Shown here in pieces: positions 45,504 through 56,000 of a stretch of DNA of 64,000 nucleotides. Positions within the stretch are counted from its first letter, which is position 1; every line of letters begins with the position of its first letter. This DNA comes from Phytophthora sp. 'mugwort' (Eukaryota > Oomycota > Peronosporomycetes > Peronosporales > Peronosporaceae). The position numbers and the translations under genes are program-made. The stretch is from the NCBI GenBank assembly GCA_033558025.1, contig JAUCEF010000012.1:2666001-2730000 (forward strand). Direction: 5' to 3'. The notes under the pieces are model-generated. The model did not search any database. It saw nothing but the letters and a program-made list of their open reading frames with translations, and was not told where the DNA came from.

Positions 45504-45784
45504 TGTTGATGTGTGCGCCGTATATGCGAAGCGGTGACGTCATGCCCATGCGCAGTGATGACACGATGCGTGCGGGCACATGCAGCGATGACGCAATGCA
45601 TGCGAGCTCACGCAATGGCGTTGTGCTGAAAGGGGGGCAGTTGAGAACACGTGGATGGATCGGATTGGTCGATATTCCGATTTACTCCTGGGACACAAGG
45701 TAAGTAGAAGCAGGTTAGCAAGAGTAAGGAGACAATAGAACTCACTTCGGCATTTGCCCTCAAACCAACAAGAGCATCTCAACA
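45504..45784 (+). repeat. Copia 5' LTR
   Basis: 281 bp, tgttg...caaca, matching 49926-50205. Confidence 0.95.
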
Positions 45785-45828
45785 GGTTAACAGCCGCAAG
45801 ACGCTCAAGACCAAGCTTCAGTACCGCC

Positions 45829-48800
45829 ATGACCACCACGTCCGCCAAGAAAGCTGAAGTCATCCTGGGAAGCGACAACTACTTCCACTGGGAGTTCGCC
45901 ATGCGGATGACGCTGGCGAGGAAGGGGCTGTTGGCGCACGTGCAGTTGGTGAAGGACCCGTCGGAGATGACGGAGGCGTGGCTGCCCAATGACATGAAGG
46001 CGCTCGGGCTCATCGCCCAAGGTGTGGCGGTGGAGCACCACACGAAGATCCGCTCGGCGACGTCGGCCATCATGGCCTGGAACACGTTGCGCGACTTCTA
46101 CAACCGGACGACCATGCACAACCGGGTGACGATGACCCGTCGCCTCCACGAGTTCAAGATGGAGGGCGGCGTGACCATGGCCAAGCACCTGGACGACTTC
46201 GACGAGCTCATCGTGGGTCTGCAGACGCTCGGAGAACCGCTGGACGAGGCTCGTCAGCTGGTCATCCTGCTGAGCAGTCTGCCCACGGAGTACGAGTTGA
46301 TCTGCTCGATCGTGGAGAACGTGAAAGACTTCACGTTGATCGAGGTGAAGGAGAAGCTACTCAAGGAGTACGAGCGCCTCGACAAGAAGGAAGGCACTGA
46401 GCGCGCGCTAAAGGCTACTGCGAACGGCAGTAAGTTCAAAGGCGCGAAAACCTTCAGGGGCGGCAAGGGCAGCAAGGCCTTCGGTTCAAGGAAGAACGGC
46501 GGTTTCAAGGGCAAGTGCTTCAACTGCGGCCAGATGGGCCACATGAAGCGGGACTGCCCGGACCCGAACGCGGGCAACAACGACGACGACGCGGTCTTCG
46601 CCGTTGGGAAGAGTCGGTCGGCTGGGTGGCTGATCGACAGCGGTGCGACGGCGCACATGACGCCTCACCGCAACGACTTGTTTGAGTACAAGGACCTCGA
46701 CTCGGACGTCGAGGTGACCATCGTGGACGGCAAGAAGATCCGGGTGGTGGGAACGGGGTCGGTGCGCCTGACGGGCATCGACGGCACGCGCATTAAGATG
46801 GTTGATGTGATGTACATCCCCGGGCTGGACCGGCAGCTGCTGTCTGTCAGCAGGCTGGCGGAGCGCGGCATGAGCGTGGAGTTTCAGAAGAAGTCGTGTA
46901 CGATCTGGAACAAGTCCAAGGCGATCGCGTTGGGCAAGAAGGTCGGCAAGGCCTACGTGCTCGACTGCGAGAAGGACATGGCGCACTACGTGGAGTACGC
47001 CGGAGTCGACAGTGAGTGGGAGTTGTGGCATGCGCGCATGGGCCACTTGAACAAGGACGCGCTGGCGAAGACGCAGAGCGCCACCACTGGCATGCCCACG
47101 TTGGACCGCAAGTCCATGACGCTGTGCGGGGGCTGCATGAAGGGCAAACAGACGGTCGCGCACTTCCCGTCTCGATCGCTGTCGAAGACGACGAAGGTGT
47201 TGCAGTTGGTGCACACGGACGTCATGGGGCCCATGAAGACGAAGTCTAAGGGCGGGGCCCGGTACGTGCTCACGTTTGTGGATGACTACTCCAAGTACGT
47301 GGTGGCGTACTTCATCACCAAGAAGAGTGAGGTGCCCGTCAAGTTCAAGACGTTCATGAACTTGTACGAGAACCAGTGGGGAGAGCGCATCAAGTGCCTG
47401 CGCTCGGACAACGGCACGGAGTTCGTCAACAAGGAGATGGACAGGTTGTGCGCGTTGAACGGGATCGTTCACCAGAAGACCGTGCCTTACAGCCCGCAGC
47501 AGAACGGCGTGGCGGAGCGCATGAACCGCACGATCATGGAGAAGGCCCGCAGCATGTTGTATTACAAGGCTATCTCAACGATGTGGTGGGCCGAGGCGGT
47601 CAGTACGTCGGTGTACCTGATTAACCGGTCCACGACCATTACGCACTCGAGCAGGACGCCGTACGAGTTGGCGTTCAGGGGCAAGCCGCGACTGGACCAC
47701 TTGCGCGTGTTCGGCTCGGTCGGGTACGCTCACGTCGACAAGGCAAAGCGCACCAAGTTGGAGCCGAAGAGCTTCAAGTGCATGTTCTTGGGGTACGCCG
47801 AGAACTCGAAGGGCTACCGCGTGTACGACTTGGAGTCGAACAAGGTGAAGGTGACAAGGTCGATGAAGCTCGACGAGCGCGAGGTAGACGGCATCTACGA
47901 CTCGGCGCCGACGGAGAACACGACGGTCATCCATTCGACGGAGGACGTCGATGACGTCGTGCAGCACGAGCAAGAGCGCCAACCCGCTACTGAAGAGCCG
48001 ATGGGATCGGTGGAGGAGAGCCATGAGGAAGACACGGAGATGCCCGAGGCTGAGTCGGACGACTTGACGAGGCATGAGCTGGCAAGATACCGAAGGACGC
48101 CAGGGGCAGCCTTCAGTGACAATCTTGTATTCCACCCGGAACCCGAACGAGTCCGACGCCCTCGTGACTCAGTCCTTGCTCTTCAAGACGTTGCAGACGA
48201 GTACAAGGTGAACGACGAGGACGACCCGGACAACGACGACCACTTCTGGCCGCCGTCGCCTAAGCGACCTCGAGTCGACGAGGACGGACTGCTCGCCGAA
48301 GCGGTACTGGCTTACGCTGCCAGTGTGGGAGACGCTGACGACGCGCCTACCACGTACCAGCAGGCCATGAAGAGCAACGAGGCGTCGGAGTGGATCAAGG
48401 CGATGAACTCCGAGTTGAAGGCGCACGCGAACAATGGCTCGTGGACGCTGGTTCGACGGACGTCTGGCGCCCGGCCGATTGGGTGTCGATGGGTGTTCGC
48501 TAAGAAGCGGAACGAGCACGGCCGAGTTGTGCGGTACAAGGCCCGGTTGGTGGCGAAGGGCTTCAAGCAGAAGTTCGGCGTGGACTTCTTCGAGACGTAC
48601 TCGCCCGTCGCCAACATGAACTCGATCAGGGTTGTGCTGTCGGTGGTGGTGGCGAAGGCCTACGTCACAGAGCAGCTGGACGTGGACACAGCGTTCATGA
48701 ACAGTGATCTGAAGGAGCAAGTATTCATGGAGGTGCCGTACGGCATCACGAACGCGGAGAACATGATGTGCAAGCTGGACAAGGCGATCTACGGCCTCAA

Positions 48801-49959
48801 GCAGGCCGCGAGCGCGTGGCATCAGACGATCCACGCCGTGTTTATGAAGATCGGCTTCCGCAGCTGCGGGGCAGACCAGTGCGTCTACGTGAAGGGCTCC
48901 AAGGACAACTACATGTACGTCTGCTTGTACGTGGACGACATGATCATCGCCGCCAAGACCAACAAAGAGATTGACGAGGTCAAGATGGCGTTGAAGAGCG
49001 CGTTTAAGATGAAGGAGCTCGGCGAAGTCAAGTTCATCCTCGGTATGGAGGTGGACCATGACCACACGGCCGGCACGTTGATGATCAGGCAGACGCGCTA
49101 CATCGACGACGTCGTGAACCGGTTCAACCAGCAAGACGCGAAAGCGGTGGTGAACCCGTGCGAGTCCGGCATGAAGTTGACGAAGATGCAATCGCCGACC
49201 ACGAACGCTGAGCGCGAGGACATGAGGTCCAAGCCGTACAGGTCTTTGATCGGATGCTTGTTGTACATCACGACCTGCACGCGCCCGGACGTGGCATATA
49301 TCGTCACGCAGCTGTCGCGGTTCTTGGAGAACCCTGGGCAGCAGCACTGGAAGGCAGCCATTCGTGTGCTCCGCTACCTGAAGACGACGAAGGACTTCGG
49401 GGTCATCTACAGCGGCAACGACGGCAAGGTCGTGTTGGAGGCGTACACGGACGCGGACTGGGGCAGCAATCTGGACGACCGCCGCTCGGTATCCGGGATC
49501 ATGATCATGATTGGCGGCGCGCCGGTCGTTTTCAAGTCCAAGTACCAGCGCACGGTGGCGCTGAGCTCGGCGGAGGCGGAGTACATGGCGTTAAGCCTGT
49601 GCACGCAGGAGGTGCTGTGGACCCGTGCGATGCTCAAGGACCTGGGTCATGAGCAAGTGGGAGCGACGCAAGTCTGGGAGGACAACCAAGGTGCCATTGC
49701 ACTGGCAAGCAACGCCGGCTACAATGCGCGGACCAAGCACGTCGACATCAGGCACCACTTCATCCGCGAGAACGTGGCCCGGGACATCATCACGGTGGAC
49801 TACGTTGGGACGGAAGGTCAGCTGGCGGACATGCTCACGAAGGCGGTCGGGACGAAGAGACTGCAGTTCTTGCTCGCAGGGAGCGGCGTCCGAACCAAGA
49901 CCGCTCAGCATGCGGCGAGTGGGAGTGTTGGTGTGTGCGCCGTATATGCGAAGCGGTGA
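45829..49959 (+). CDS. Copia gag-pol polyprotein, intact
   Basis: A 1,376-residue polyprotein from the ATG at 45829; the frame is open further upstream into the LTR, but this is the first Met after it. Order: gag (UBN2-like, WEFAMRMTLARKG), zinc knuckle CFNCGQMGHMKRDC, aspartic protease WLIDSGATAHMT, GAG-pre-integrase WHARMGHLNKDAL, integrase core (HTDVMGPM, LRSDNGTEF, QQNGVAERMNRT), reverse transcriptase (DVDTAFMNSDL, YVCLYVDDMIIA) and RNase H (YTDADWGSN, SSAEAEYMAL, EDNQGAIAL). The last codons and stop lie within the 3' LTR. All catalytic motifs are present, so the element may be autonomous. Confidence 0.97.
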   Translation: MTTTSAKKAEVILGSDNYFHWEFAMRMTLARKGLLAHVQLVKDPSEMTEAWLPNDMKALGLIAQGVAVEHHTKIRSATSAIMAWNTLRDFYNRTTMHNRVTMTRRLHEFKMEGGVTMAKHLDDFDELIVGLQTLGEPLDEARQLVILLSSLPTEYELICSIVENVKDFTLIEVKEKLLKEYERLDKKEGTERALKATANGSKFKGAKTFRGGKGSKAFGSRKNGGFKGKCFNCGQMGHMKRDCPDPNAGNNDDDAVFAVGKSRSAGWLIDSGATAHMTPHRNDLFEYKDLDSDVEVTIVDGKKIRVVGTGSVRLTGIDGTRIKMVDVMYIPGLDRQLLSVSRLAERGMSVEFQKKSCTIWNKSKAIALGKKVGKAYVLDCEKDMAHYVEYAGVDSEWELWHARMGHLNKDALAKTQSATTGMPTLDRKSMTLCGGCMKGKQTVAHFPSRSLSKTTKVLQLVHTDVMGPMKTKSKGGARYVLTFVDDYSKYVVAYFITKKSEVPVKFKTFMNLYENQWGERIKCLRSDNGTEFVNKEMDRLCALNGIVHQKTVPYSPQQNGVAERMNRTIMEKARSMLYYKAISTMWWAEAVSTSVYLINRSTTITHSSRTPYELAFRGKPRLDHLRVFGSVGYAHVDKAKRTKLEPKSFKCMFLGYAENSKGYRVYDLESNKVKVTRSMKLDEREVDGIYDSAPTENTTVIHSTEDVDDVVQHEQERQPATEEPMGSVEESHEEDTEMPEAESDDLTRHELARYRRTPGAAFSDNLVFHPEPERVRRPRDSVLALQDVADEYKVNDEDDPDNDDHFWPPSPKRPRVDEDGLLAEAVLAYAASVGDADDAPTTYQQAMKSNEASEWIKAMNSELKAHANNGSWTLVRRTSGARPIGCRWVFAKKRNEHGRVVRYKARLVAKGFKQKFGVDFFETYSPVANMNSIRVVLSVVVAKAYVTEQLDVDTAFMNSDLKEQVFMEVPYGITNAENMMCKLDKAIYGLKQAASAWHQTIHAVFMKIGFRSCGADQCVYVKGSKDNYMYVCLYVDDMIIAAKTNKEIDEVKMALKSAFKMKELGEVKFILGMEVDHDHTAGTLMIRQTRYIDDVVNRFNQQDAKAVVNPCESGMKLTKMQSPTTNAEREDMRSKPYRSLIGCLLYITTCTRPDVAYIVTQLSRFLENPGQQHWKAAIRVLRYLKTTKDFGVIYSGNDGKVVLEAYTDADWGSNLDDRRSVSGIMIMIGGAPVVFKSKYQRTVALSSAEAEYMALSLCTQEVLWTRAMLKDLGHEQVGATQVWEDNQGAIALASNAGYNARTKHVDIRHHFIRENVARDIITVDYVGTEGQLADMLTKAVGTKRLQFLLAGSGVRTKTAQHAASGSVGVCAVYAKR

Positions 49960-50205
49960 CGTCATGCCCATGCGCAGTGATGACACGATGCGTGCGGGCA
50001 CATGCAGCGATGACGCAATGCATGCGAGCTCACGCAATGGCGTTGTGCTGAAAGGGGGGCAGTTGAGAACACGTGGATGGATCGGATTGGTCGATATTCC
50101 GATTTACTCCTGGGACACAAGGTAAGTAGAAGCAGGTTAGCAAGAGTAAGGAGACAATAGAACTCACTTCGGCATTTGCCCTCAAACAACAAGAGCATCT
50201 CAACA
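49926..50205 (+). repeat. Copia 3' LTR
   Basis: 280 bp, tgttg...caaca. It differs from the 5' LTR by a to g at the sixth base and by one missing c near the end. Confidence 0.95.
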
Positions 50206-50210
50206 AGTAA
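50206..50210 (+). other. Copia target site duplication, right (agtaa)
   Basis: Matches 45499-45503. Confidence 0.9.
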
Positions 50211-50812
50211 TCGCTCTTTTTTTTGCAAAGTACGAAACAATATCTCAGTCCGCAAGTTCTTCAACGTGTCTTCAGTTTCCTGTATACACAACCTCGTTAG
50301 TACAGTAATGCTGCACACTGAAGCCGTAGCTTTAGCTTGTGATCCCCCACGTCCCTCTTTCATACTGTACAATACACAATCCATATGGCGGTTCTTTCTT
50401 GGATAGCCGTGAATATGTAAATTTGGGAATACCCGGGAACAGGTACGAACACAGCGGAGCGCTTTCGGTGATACTTTCAGCACACGCCGCAAATTCTTCG
50501 GGGTATCGCTAATATCGATTCGCTACCCTTGCTCGGTATACAATTCGTGTGCAGAACGAACGTGTTCTCGCTCATCGAGCCAGGATGAGTGCAGCGGATA
50601 CCGTCACTTCATACGGCCCCCATCATTATACGCTTCTCACAGCCGCTTGGTTCGCGCCCCGAACGAGGCAAGTTTGCGAGTCTGGACTAATCTACATCTG
50701 AATGCTAGTATAATACGGGGGGGTCAGTTCTTCGCAAGTCACAAAGCTAAACTACTTTCGGCAAGTATTTATTGCTTCTCATTTTTCAAACTTACTTTCA
50801 CAAATACCCTGT
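50211..50812. other. Intergenic, downstream of CE1
   Basis: No gene is recognised in this stretch. Confidence 0.4.
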
Positions 50813-51103
50813 TTAGGCCGTGACATTATACAGGCTCATCAAGTACGCGATGCCCTCAGCGCGGTATGTGTCCGGTGCGATGTAAGCGAACTCTGTCACG
50901 TTGGCGTCGAACACAATGTTCTGTGCATTGACGGACGTGTACTCAGGCCACTTCAGCGCCGTCACGCCGTTATCGTTCGAATTCTCGTGAACGATAAAGC
51001 TCGCCCAGATTCGAGTCATGATGTGCGCCAGCTGCTTGTAGCTCTCTGGTTTGCCGACGAACGGGTCCGTCGCCACCGAGTTGTTGTAACCGTCACCGAG
51101 CAG
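50813..51103 (-). pseudogene. Carboxylesterase CE1, detached 3' part
   Basis: Minus-strand sequence begins LLGDGYN next to the element and ends SLYNVTA and TAA. It is the C-terminal part of a type-B carboxylesterase, paralogous to 17841-18167. It abuts the duplication gttata and then the polymerase-side repeat of copy C. With the 5' part at 31056-32449 it rebuilds an intact site sharing tataac, so the two are halves of one gene or of two recent copies of it. Confidence 0.88.
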
Positions 51104-51109
51104 GTTATA
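51104..51109 (-). other. 6-bp target site duplication (gttata = complement of tataac)
   Basis: Partner of 32444-32449. Confidence 0.85.
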
Positions 51110-51283
51110 AGTAGTAATACTTGGAACATTACGCCGGCAGTTTTTTACTTTCCGTAATTTACCATCGAGAACAATCCTGGAACCTTCTTTCGGACCAGGT
51201 GCTATTTTGACGACGCTACCTCTCGACCACCTTAGAGTGAAAGCAACGTCTTTTGGATCTTAGGGTAGTTTTAGAACCGCTCG
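51110..51283 (+). repeat. Polinton terminal inverted repeat, polymerase side (copy C)
   Basis: 174 bp from agtagtaatacttgg to ccgctc; nearly identical to 25425-25252 and imperfectly repeated at 32450-32624. Confidence 0.92.
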
Positions 51284-51483
51284 ACCGACAACATTCAAAC
51301 TATATTGATAAAACAATAGATAGTTTTTTATTATCTTCTCTTAGCCACCAATCAGGAATAAGAAATCAGTCAGCGCCGCCAACTATGCTTTAGATCGCAA
51401 GCTTTGAGTTCTGCGATATGGTTAGATAGGAACTTGTCGAAGCGTATTGCCACACTGGATGGCTATGAGTTCACACTGGATAA

Positions 51484-52365
51484 CTATGAGTTCTCACGCT
51501 TGGCTAAGAACTTCTGTCGAGAGCGCTCAGCACGGTGCCATTCAACATGAGCAACACATGCACCAGGTGATCGGAATCGCTTGTTGCATCTTGGATAGGG
51601 ACACACCAGATCAACTTCATCTTCTGATGACGAACCCGAATCCTGGTTCAACACCATCTCCAAATCAGTGCTAACAAGAGTGAAACCAGGAAGAACGTCG
51701 CCACCGTCAAGATCTCTCCACGCAGTGTTGTCAGAGCATTGTACGTCTCCATTGTCGTCGAGATAGTACTCATACATCCGCTGAAAGTCTGGGCGTGGGT
51801 CGATCAGCCAACCCAACTGGACGCCGTGCTGGAAATATTCATTTCGCATCTTTCGATCAAGAGCGCTGCGTTGAGAGCCTCGACCAGAGAGCTTATCAAT
51901 CTCAACAACAAAGGTGGGAACAAAGGGATCGCCACGATACGTCCACATCTGTTCACGAGTCAAATTCCTGTCATCATCTCGCGGTGTGTATGCCACGTCG
52001 GGCATTCTCACGTTGGGCCCTCCGGGACGCTGCTCCAGAATGAACGCCCCTTGCGAGGTTGTCACTCTGCCTCCTTTTCCAGACCAGGTCGCCCAATTAT
52101 TCAAAACCGTAGCGATCTTGGCCGCCACCTTCTCATTGCCATACACGACCATTCGAAAGGGGATGAAGCGACCTTCGTCGATGAAGAACGCCGGCTGCTC
52201 GCCAAAAACGGGGTTCACCAGTGGACCGAGCTTCTTCACGTGATAATTCAACTGCTTCAGCTCCACTCCAGGATAGTCCTTGACGTAGCACAAAGTCGTC
52301 TTCGTTTCCAAGTCGCGCATGAGTCGCGTAAGGACGTCTTCGTGAGTTTTTTGCTTGTCCGCCAT
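51484..52365 (-). CDS. Uma2-like PD-(D/E)xK nuclease with C-terminal C2H2 finger (copy C)
   Basis: An intact 293-residue protein, the same as 24168-25049 except for two changes seen in the finger loop (SPGACVAHVEW versus SYGACVAHAEW), neither touching the Cys/His ligands. The PD (D123), E155/K158 and LIDP elements are unchanged. It stays open while the polymerase of the same copy has several frameshifts. That fits selection or recent capture, though the copies are too similar to prove it. Confidence 0.8.
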   Translation of the reverse strand: MADKQKTHEDVLTRLMRDLETKTTLCYVKDYPGVELKQLNYHVKKLGPLVNPVFGEQPAFFIDEGRFIPFRMVVYGNEKVAAKIATVLNNWATWSGKGGRVTTSQGAFILEQRPGGPNVRMPDVAYTPRDDDRNLTREQMWTYRGDPFVPTFVVEIDKLSGRGSQRSALDRKMRNEYFQHGVQLGWLIDPRPDFQRMYEYYLDDNGDVQCSDNTAWRDLDGGDVLPGFTLVSTDLEMVLNQDSGSSSEDEVDLVCPYPRCNKRFRSPGACVAHVEWHRAERSRQKFLAKRENS

Positions 52366-52383
52366 CGCTGCTCTTTCTCACTG

Positions 52384-52447
52384 GTTGCTTTTCGACCGAG
52401 TTGCTTTTCGACCGAGTTGCTTTTCGACCGAGTTGCTTTTCGACCGA
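52384..52447 (-). repeat. Four 16-bp tandem repeats upstream of the Uma2-like gene
   Basis: Same array as 24086-24149, reversed. Confidence 0.85.
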
Positions 52448-52766
52448 GAAATTACACGATGTGGTCCACACTTTTTAAAGTCGGTAGTCGTCGGACTTTC
52501 GGGTGATTTTCAAGTTTGGAGGAGGCTGACAAAAATGTGGAGCCAAGGCCTCATTGCAGAGAGCAAGCGACAAGCTTAATGCGGCAAAGGATGCCGGAGT
52601 TGTTTGAAAAGCGTGGCATACTGTTCGCCGTAAGACCGCAGGGGTGCAAGCGATATGTAGATTAGTAATACGCTTCGAACTAGCAATAAAAAGTAATGAA
52701 TGCGGAGCTTTGACTTCTATTATAATATTTTATTCCTGATAAATATGAAGTTAGTAATATACAAAG

Positions 52767-53036
52767 ATGACGTACTCACCTGAACAATACGAACTTAACA
52801 AAGAGCGAATCAAAGCCGCTCAAAAGCGGTACTATCTAAAAACAAGGGAAACGCGACTGGCTAAGCAGCGAGAATATGATGAGAAGAATCGCGAAGAAAT
52901 TTGTGCCCGTAAGAAGAAGAATTACTTAAGTAAATCAGAACTTAGCCAAAGCGAACTTAACCAAAGCGAACTTACTAATTACTTTTTTTTTCTCAGATAT
53001 AAAGTCAGCCCCAATATAAAGTCGATCCTGGTATAA
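52767..53036 (+). CDS. Small basic ORF of unknown function (copy C)
   Basis: 89 residues, identical to 23538-23774 up to the T-rich stretch after SELTNY. There a homopolymer length difference gives a longer, different C-terminus running over the TATAAAGTC boxes. The shorter copy A form may be closer to the original. AATATACAAAG precedes the ATG. Confidence 0.5.
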   Translation: MTYSPEQYELNKERIKAAQKRYYLKTRETRLAKQREYDEKNREEICARKKKNYLSKSELSQSELNQSELTNYFFFLRYKVSPNIKSILV

Positions 53037-53060
53037 GGTCCGATAATTATAAAGTCGATT
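52998..53060 (+). promoter_or_regulatory. Repeated TATAAAGTC boxes before the polymerase gene
   Basis: Same four-box array as at 23470-23540, directly upstream of the polymerase start. Confidence 0.4.
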
Positions 53061-53085
53061 CTCACCAGATTAATATCGACAAAGA

Positions 53086-53092
53086 TATATAG
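53086..53092 (+). promoter_or_regulatory. TATATAG promoter-like motif before polymerase
   Basis: TATATAG ends 5 bp before the polymerase ATG at 53098. Confidence 0.45.
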
Positions 53093-53097
53093 GCAAT

Positions 53098-56000
53098 ATG
53101 TTTGCATACGAACTCGCAAGATTAAAGAGATTAAATATCCAAGCTGTCAAATGGGGTAGCAGCTACAGGGTTAGGGTTCGAGGTAGAACTGGTAAGATGG
53201 TATATGTTAGCAACATTTCACGTTCAATGAACAAGAAATTGGTGGCTAAGCAGTACGATGTTTCAGTTGAAACCCTTGAGAAGCATATGTCGCCTGACTA
53301 TAAGGCTGATCCCAAGTACCGTTTTTACACTGGTAATCACATGGAATCACACCTATATGAGGGTATCGAGGCTACTGATTTCTACGATAAGCTCGAGAAC
53401 GTTCTTTCGACCCAGGCAAGTGCTTTTAAGGTAATATTGCTCTTGGGTACGAACTTGTGAGCAACACTGATCCTGATGACACTCGCTACTTCTACCCAAA
53501 TCTCGCTAACACTTATGTATTCAATAAGCCTGTCGCAATCAACAGCAAGGCGGATATTCGAAAGAAGGTGATTTCGGAAATTCGGTCTATGGAGTTGGCT
53601 GACAAGCTGAACTACCCCAGCTCCGGATATAAGCTTAAGGCGATCACTGCATTCAAGATTTTTGTCTATCATCGCGACCATGCTCTTGGGGATAGCGATG
53701 CTGTTATTCCTAAGGTTATCCGCGAAAACAAGCATGTAATCAACTTCCCTAAGACCAACAACAAGTGCGTCTTCCACTGCATCGCCTGGCACACATTCCA
53801 GAGCGCTAAGAAGGATCCTCGCAGAATTCAGTCTCGAGTGAAGGAGGCATTCAAGCGCTACTGCTCTTTCAAGGGGGTTAATTATACGTTGAGCCTATTT
53901 AGAAGCTTCAAGCCTATTGACCTACTACAGCTCGATGAGATTGAGGACTGCTTGCAACTCGGTATTAACGTATATAGCGTGGATGTAGCTACCGGAAATG
54001 TGGAATGCATTCGTAGGTCGGACAAGGGGTATGAAGCGATGGATATTCTATCACACGAAAATCACGCTCTCTACATCAAGAGCATCGATATGCTTCAGTC
54101 TAAGTATCAGTGCCCCAAGTGTGAAATGATTTTTGTGAGTGGTGAAAGATTTAAAAATCACAAGAAAAATCAGTGCGAGCTTGTTAATATTGAGAGCTTC
54201 CCCGCTGAGCCAACTATCTACAAGCCAGCTCCTAACGCGATTCGATCACTGCTTACAAAGTATTCCGTTAAGGATGCTAACCAGTACATCGACCACTTCA
54301 TTGTTTATGACTTTGAGGCAATCCTTAAGCCTACGGCGACTCAACACGGGGAGAATACTGTCTTCACGAACGAACACATTCCGGTGTCTGTATCCGTAGC
54401 TGATAGCTTAACCGAGGAGGTGCGCTGTTTTGTAAATGACGATCCAAAGATGTTGCTTATGGATGTTCAAATACATTGGTGATGTATCGGTGAAGATCCA
54501 ACAGTACAATGTCGATAAGTATAAGTCGCTTCTGCAAAAAATCATCAATGCCCACGGTCTGACAGGTATGGAAATTCCAGGCGTCAAGCTTGGTAAAAAG
54601 TACAAGATGTCTGATGTGGAGAGTTGGATTAAAGAAGGGAAGTATGATAGCTTCTTTCACTTCCATAGCAGTCTTGGCTTTCGTAAGCAGATGGTCCGAC
54701 TACGGAAGACTTAAACAGCAGATTGATCAGGTACCAGTATTCGGCTTCAATTCGGGTCGATACGATATCAACTTGATTAAGAGCGACTTATTCACCATCA
54801 TGGGTACTGACAACATCAAATCTGTTATCAAGAACCCCAGCTACATGTGCATCGCTACATCGAACATGAAAATGCTCGATATTAGCAACTATGTACCAGC
54901 TGGTACCAGCTACGATAAGTATCTTACGACATATCTCGGTGGCTGCAAATGTGATGACAAAATTAGATGTGTCTGTGGTCTTGGCAAGGGTCTTTTCCCG
55001 TATGAGTACATCACCGCGTTCAATGTACTCAACCAGACTACTATCCCGCCTAAGTCAGCTTTTGACAGCAAGCTCCGTGGAACAAGCATCACCGATGATG
55101 ACTACGAGCGAGTGAAGTTCGTGTGGGGGTACTATGAGATGAAATCCATCAAGGACCTACTGGTATGGTACAACAATCTCGATGTAGTTCCATTCATCAA
55201 GGCTATCAAAGCCCAGCGCGAGCTATTCATGCGTTTCGATCTGGATATGTTTGCAGATGGAGTGTCGCTACCTGGACTTAGTGAAAAGGTTATGTATCAG
55301 ACCTGCTTCAACAATCTCCAATACCCGGATAAGACACCTGCTAACGCATTCCAATTCCCACCCCAGCGCATGGGCGGCTACAAGAGTCAGGATGCTAAGG
55401 CAAAGCGTGAATTTGGTATGACACTTGATCACTTGGATACATTGCTGCAAAGCAAAAGTATCTGTGTGGTTTATGCTACTGTCAGCTGACCGTCGATACC
55501 GCTTCAGCAGACCGTATCAACAACAAGCTTGGACACATCGATGGCAACATATTGGTTAGCTGTATCAAGTGCAACACCGCTCGTAAGGACATGTCGCTCA
55601 AGGGATTCCGCTATAAGAAGTTGCTTGAGTTCAACTCGGACAGATTGGTGTATAGCATTGATAAGGAGGAAAAGGACATCTACGCTAAGATGAAGGCTAA
55701 CATTGCTGGAGGCCCATCTATTATCTTTAATCGCTACGCTAAGCGCAAGAGACAAATATTCGCGGAGGTAAGCTCTGTAAGAAAATTATCGGATACGATG
55801 CTAACGCTCTATACCTATGGGCACTTGGTAATGAGATGCCATGCGGACGATTGACTACGATCGAGGCTTATGATGGCATTGTCGAGGACATCGTTGCTGA
55901 TAAGATTTTCGGATTCCTTGAATGCGATATTCAAACTCCAGACCATCTTCAAGACTACTTCAGTGAGATGACCCCAATTTTCAAAAACACGCTAATCGAT

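Larger units (their letters stand above)
45504..50205 (+). mobile_element. Complete Ty1/copia LTR retrotransposon
   Basis: 4.7 kb with 5-bp target duplication agtaa, two LTRs differing by only a substitution and a one-base indel, and a single uninterrupted gag-pol frame. It is GC-rich and host-like in codon use, unlike the Polintons. It lies between CE3 and CE1. The near-identical LTRs show recent insertion. Confidence 0.97.

Noticed and set aside
46486..49347. Long minus-strand open frames (328 and 392 codons)
   Set aside because: They lie fully antisense to the intact copia polyprotein; high GC and codon bias leave the opposite strand open.
51739..52506. A 255-codon plus-strand ORF and its twin at 24027-24794 on the minus strand
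   Set aside because: Both are antisense shadows of the Uma2-like gene, without their own motifs.
54460..54490. Programmed frameshifting as explanation for the polymerase breaks
   Set aside because: There is no slippery heptamer with structure, several breaks lie in different directions, and in-frame stops also occur; decay is simpler.
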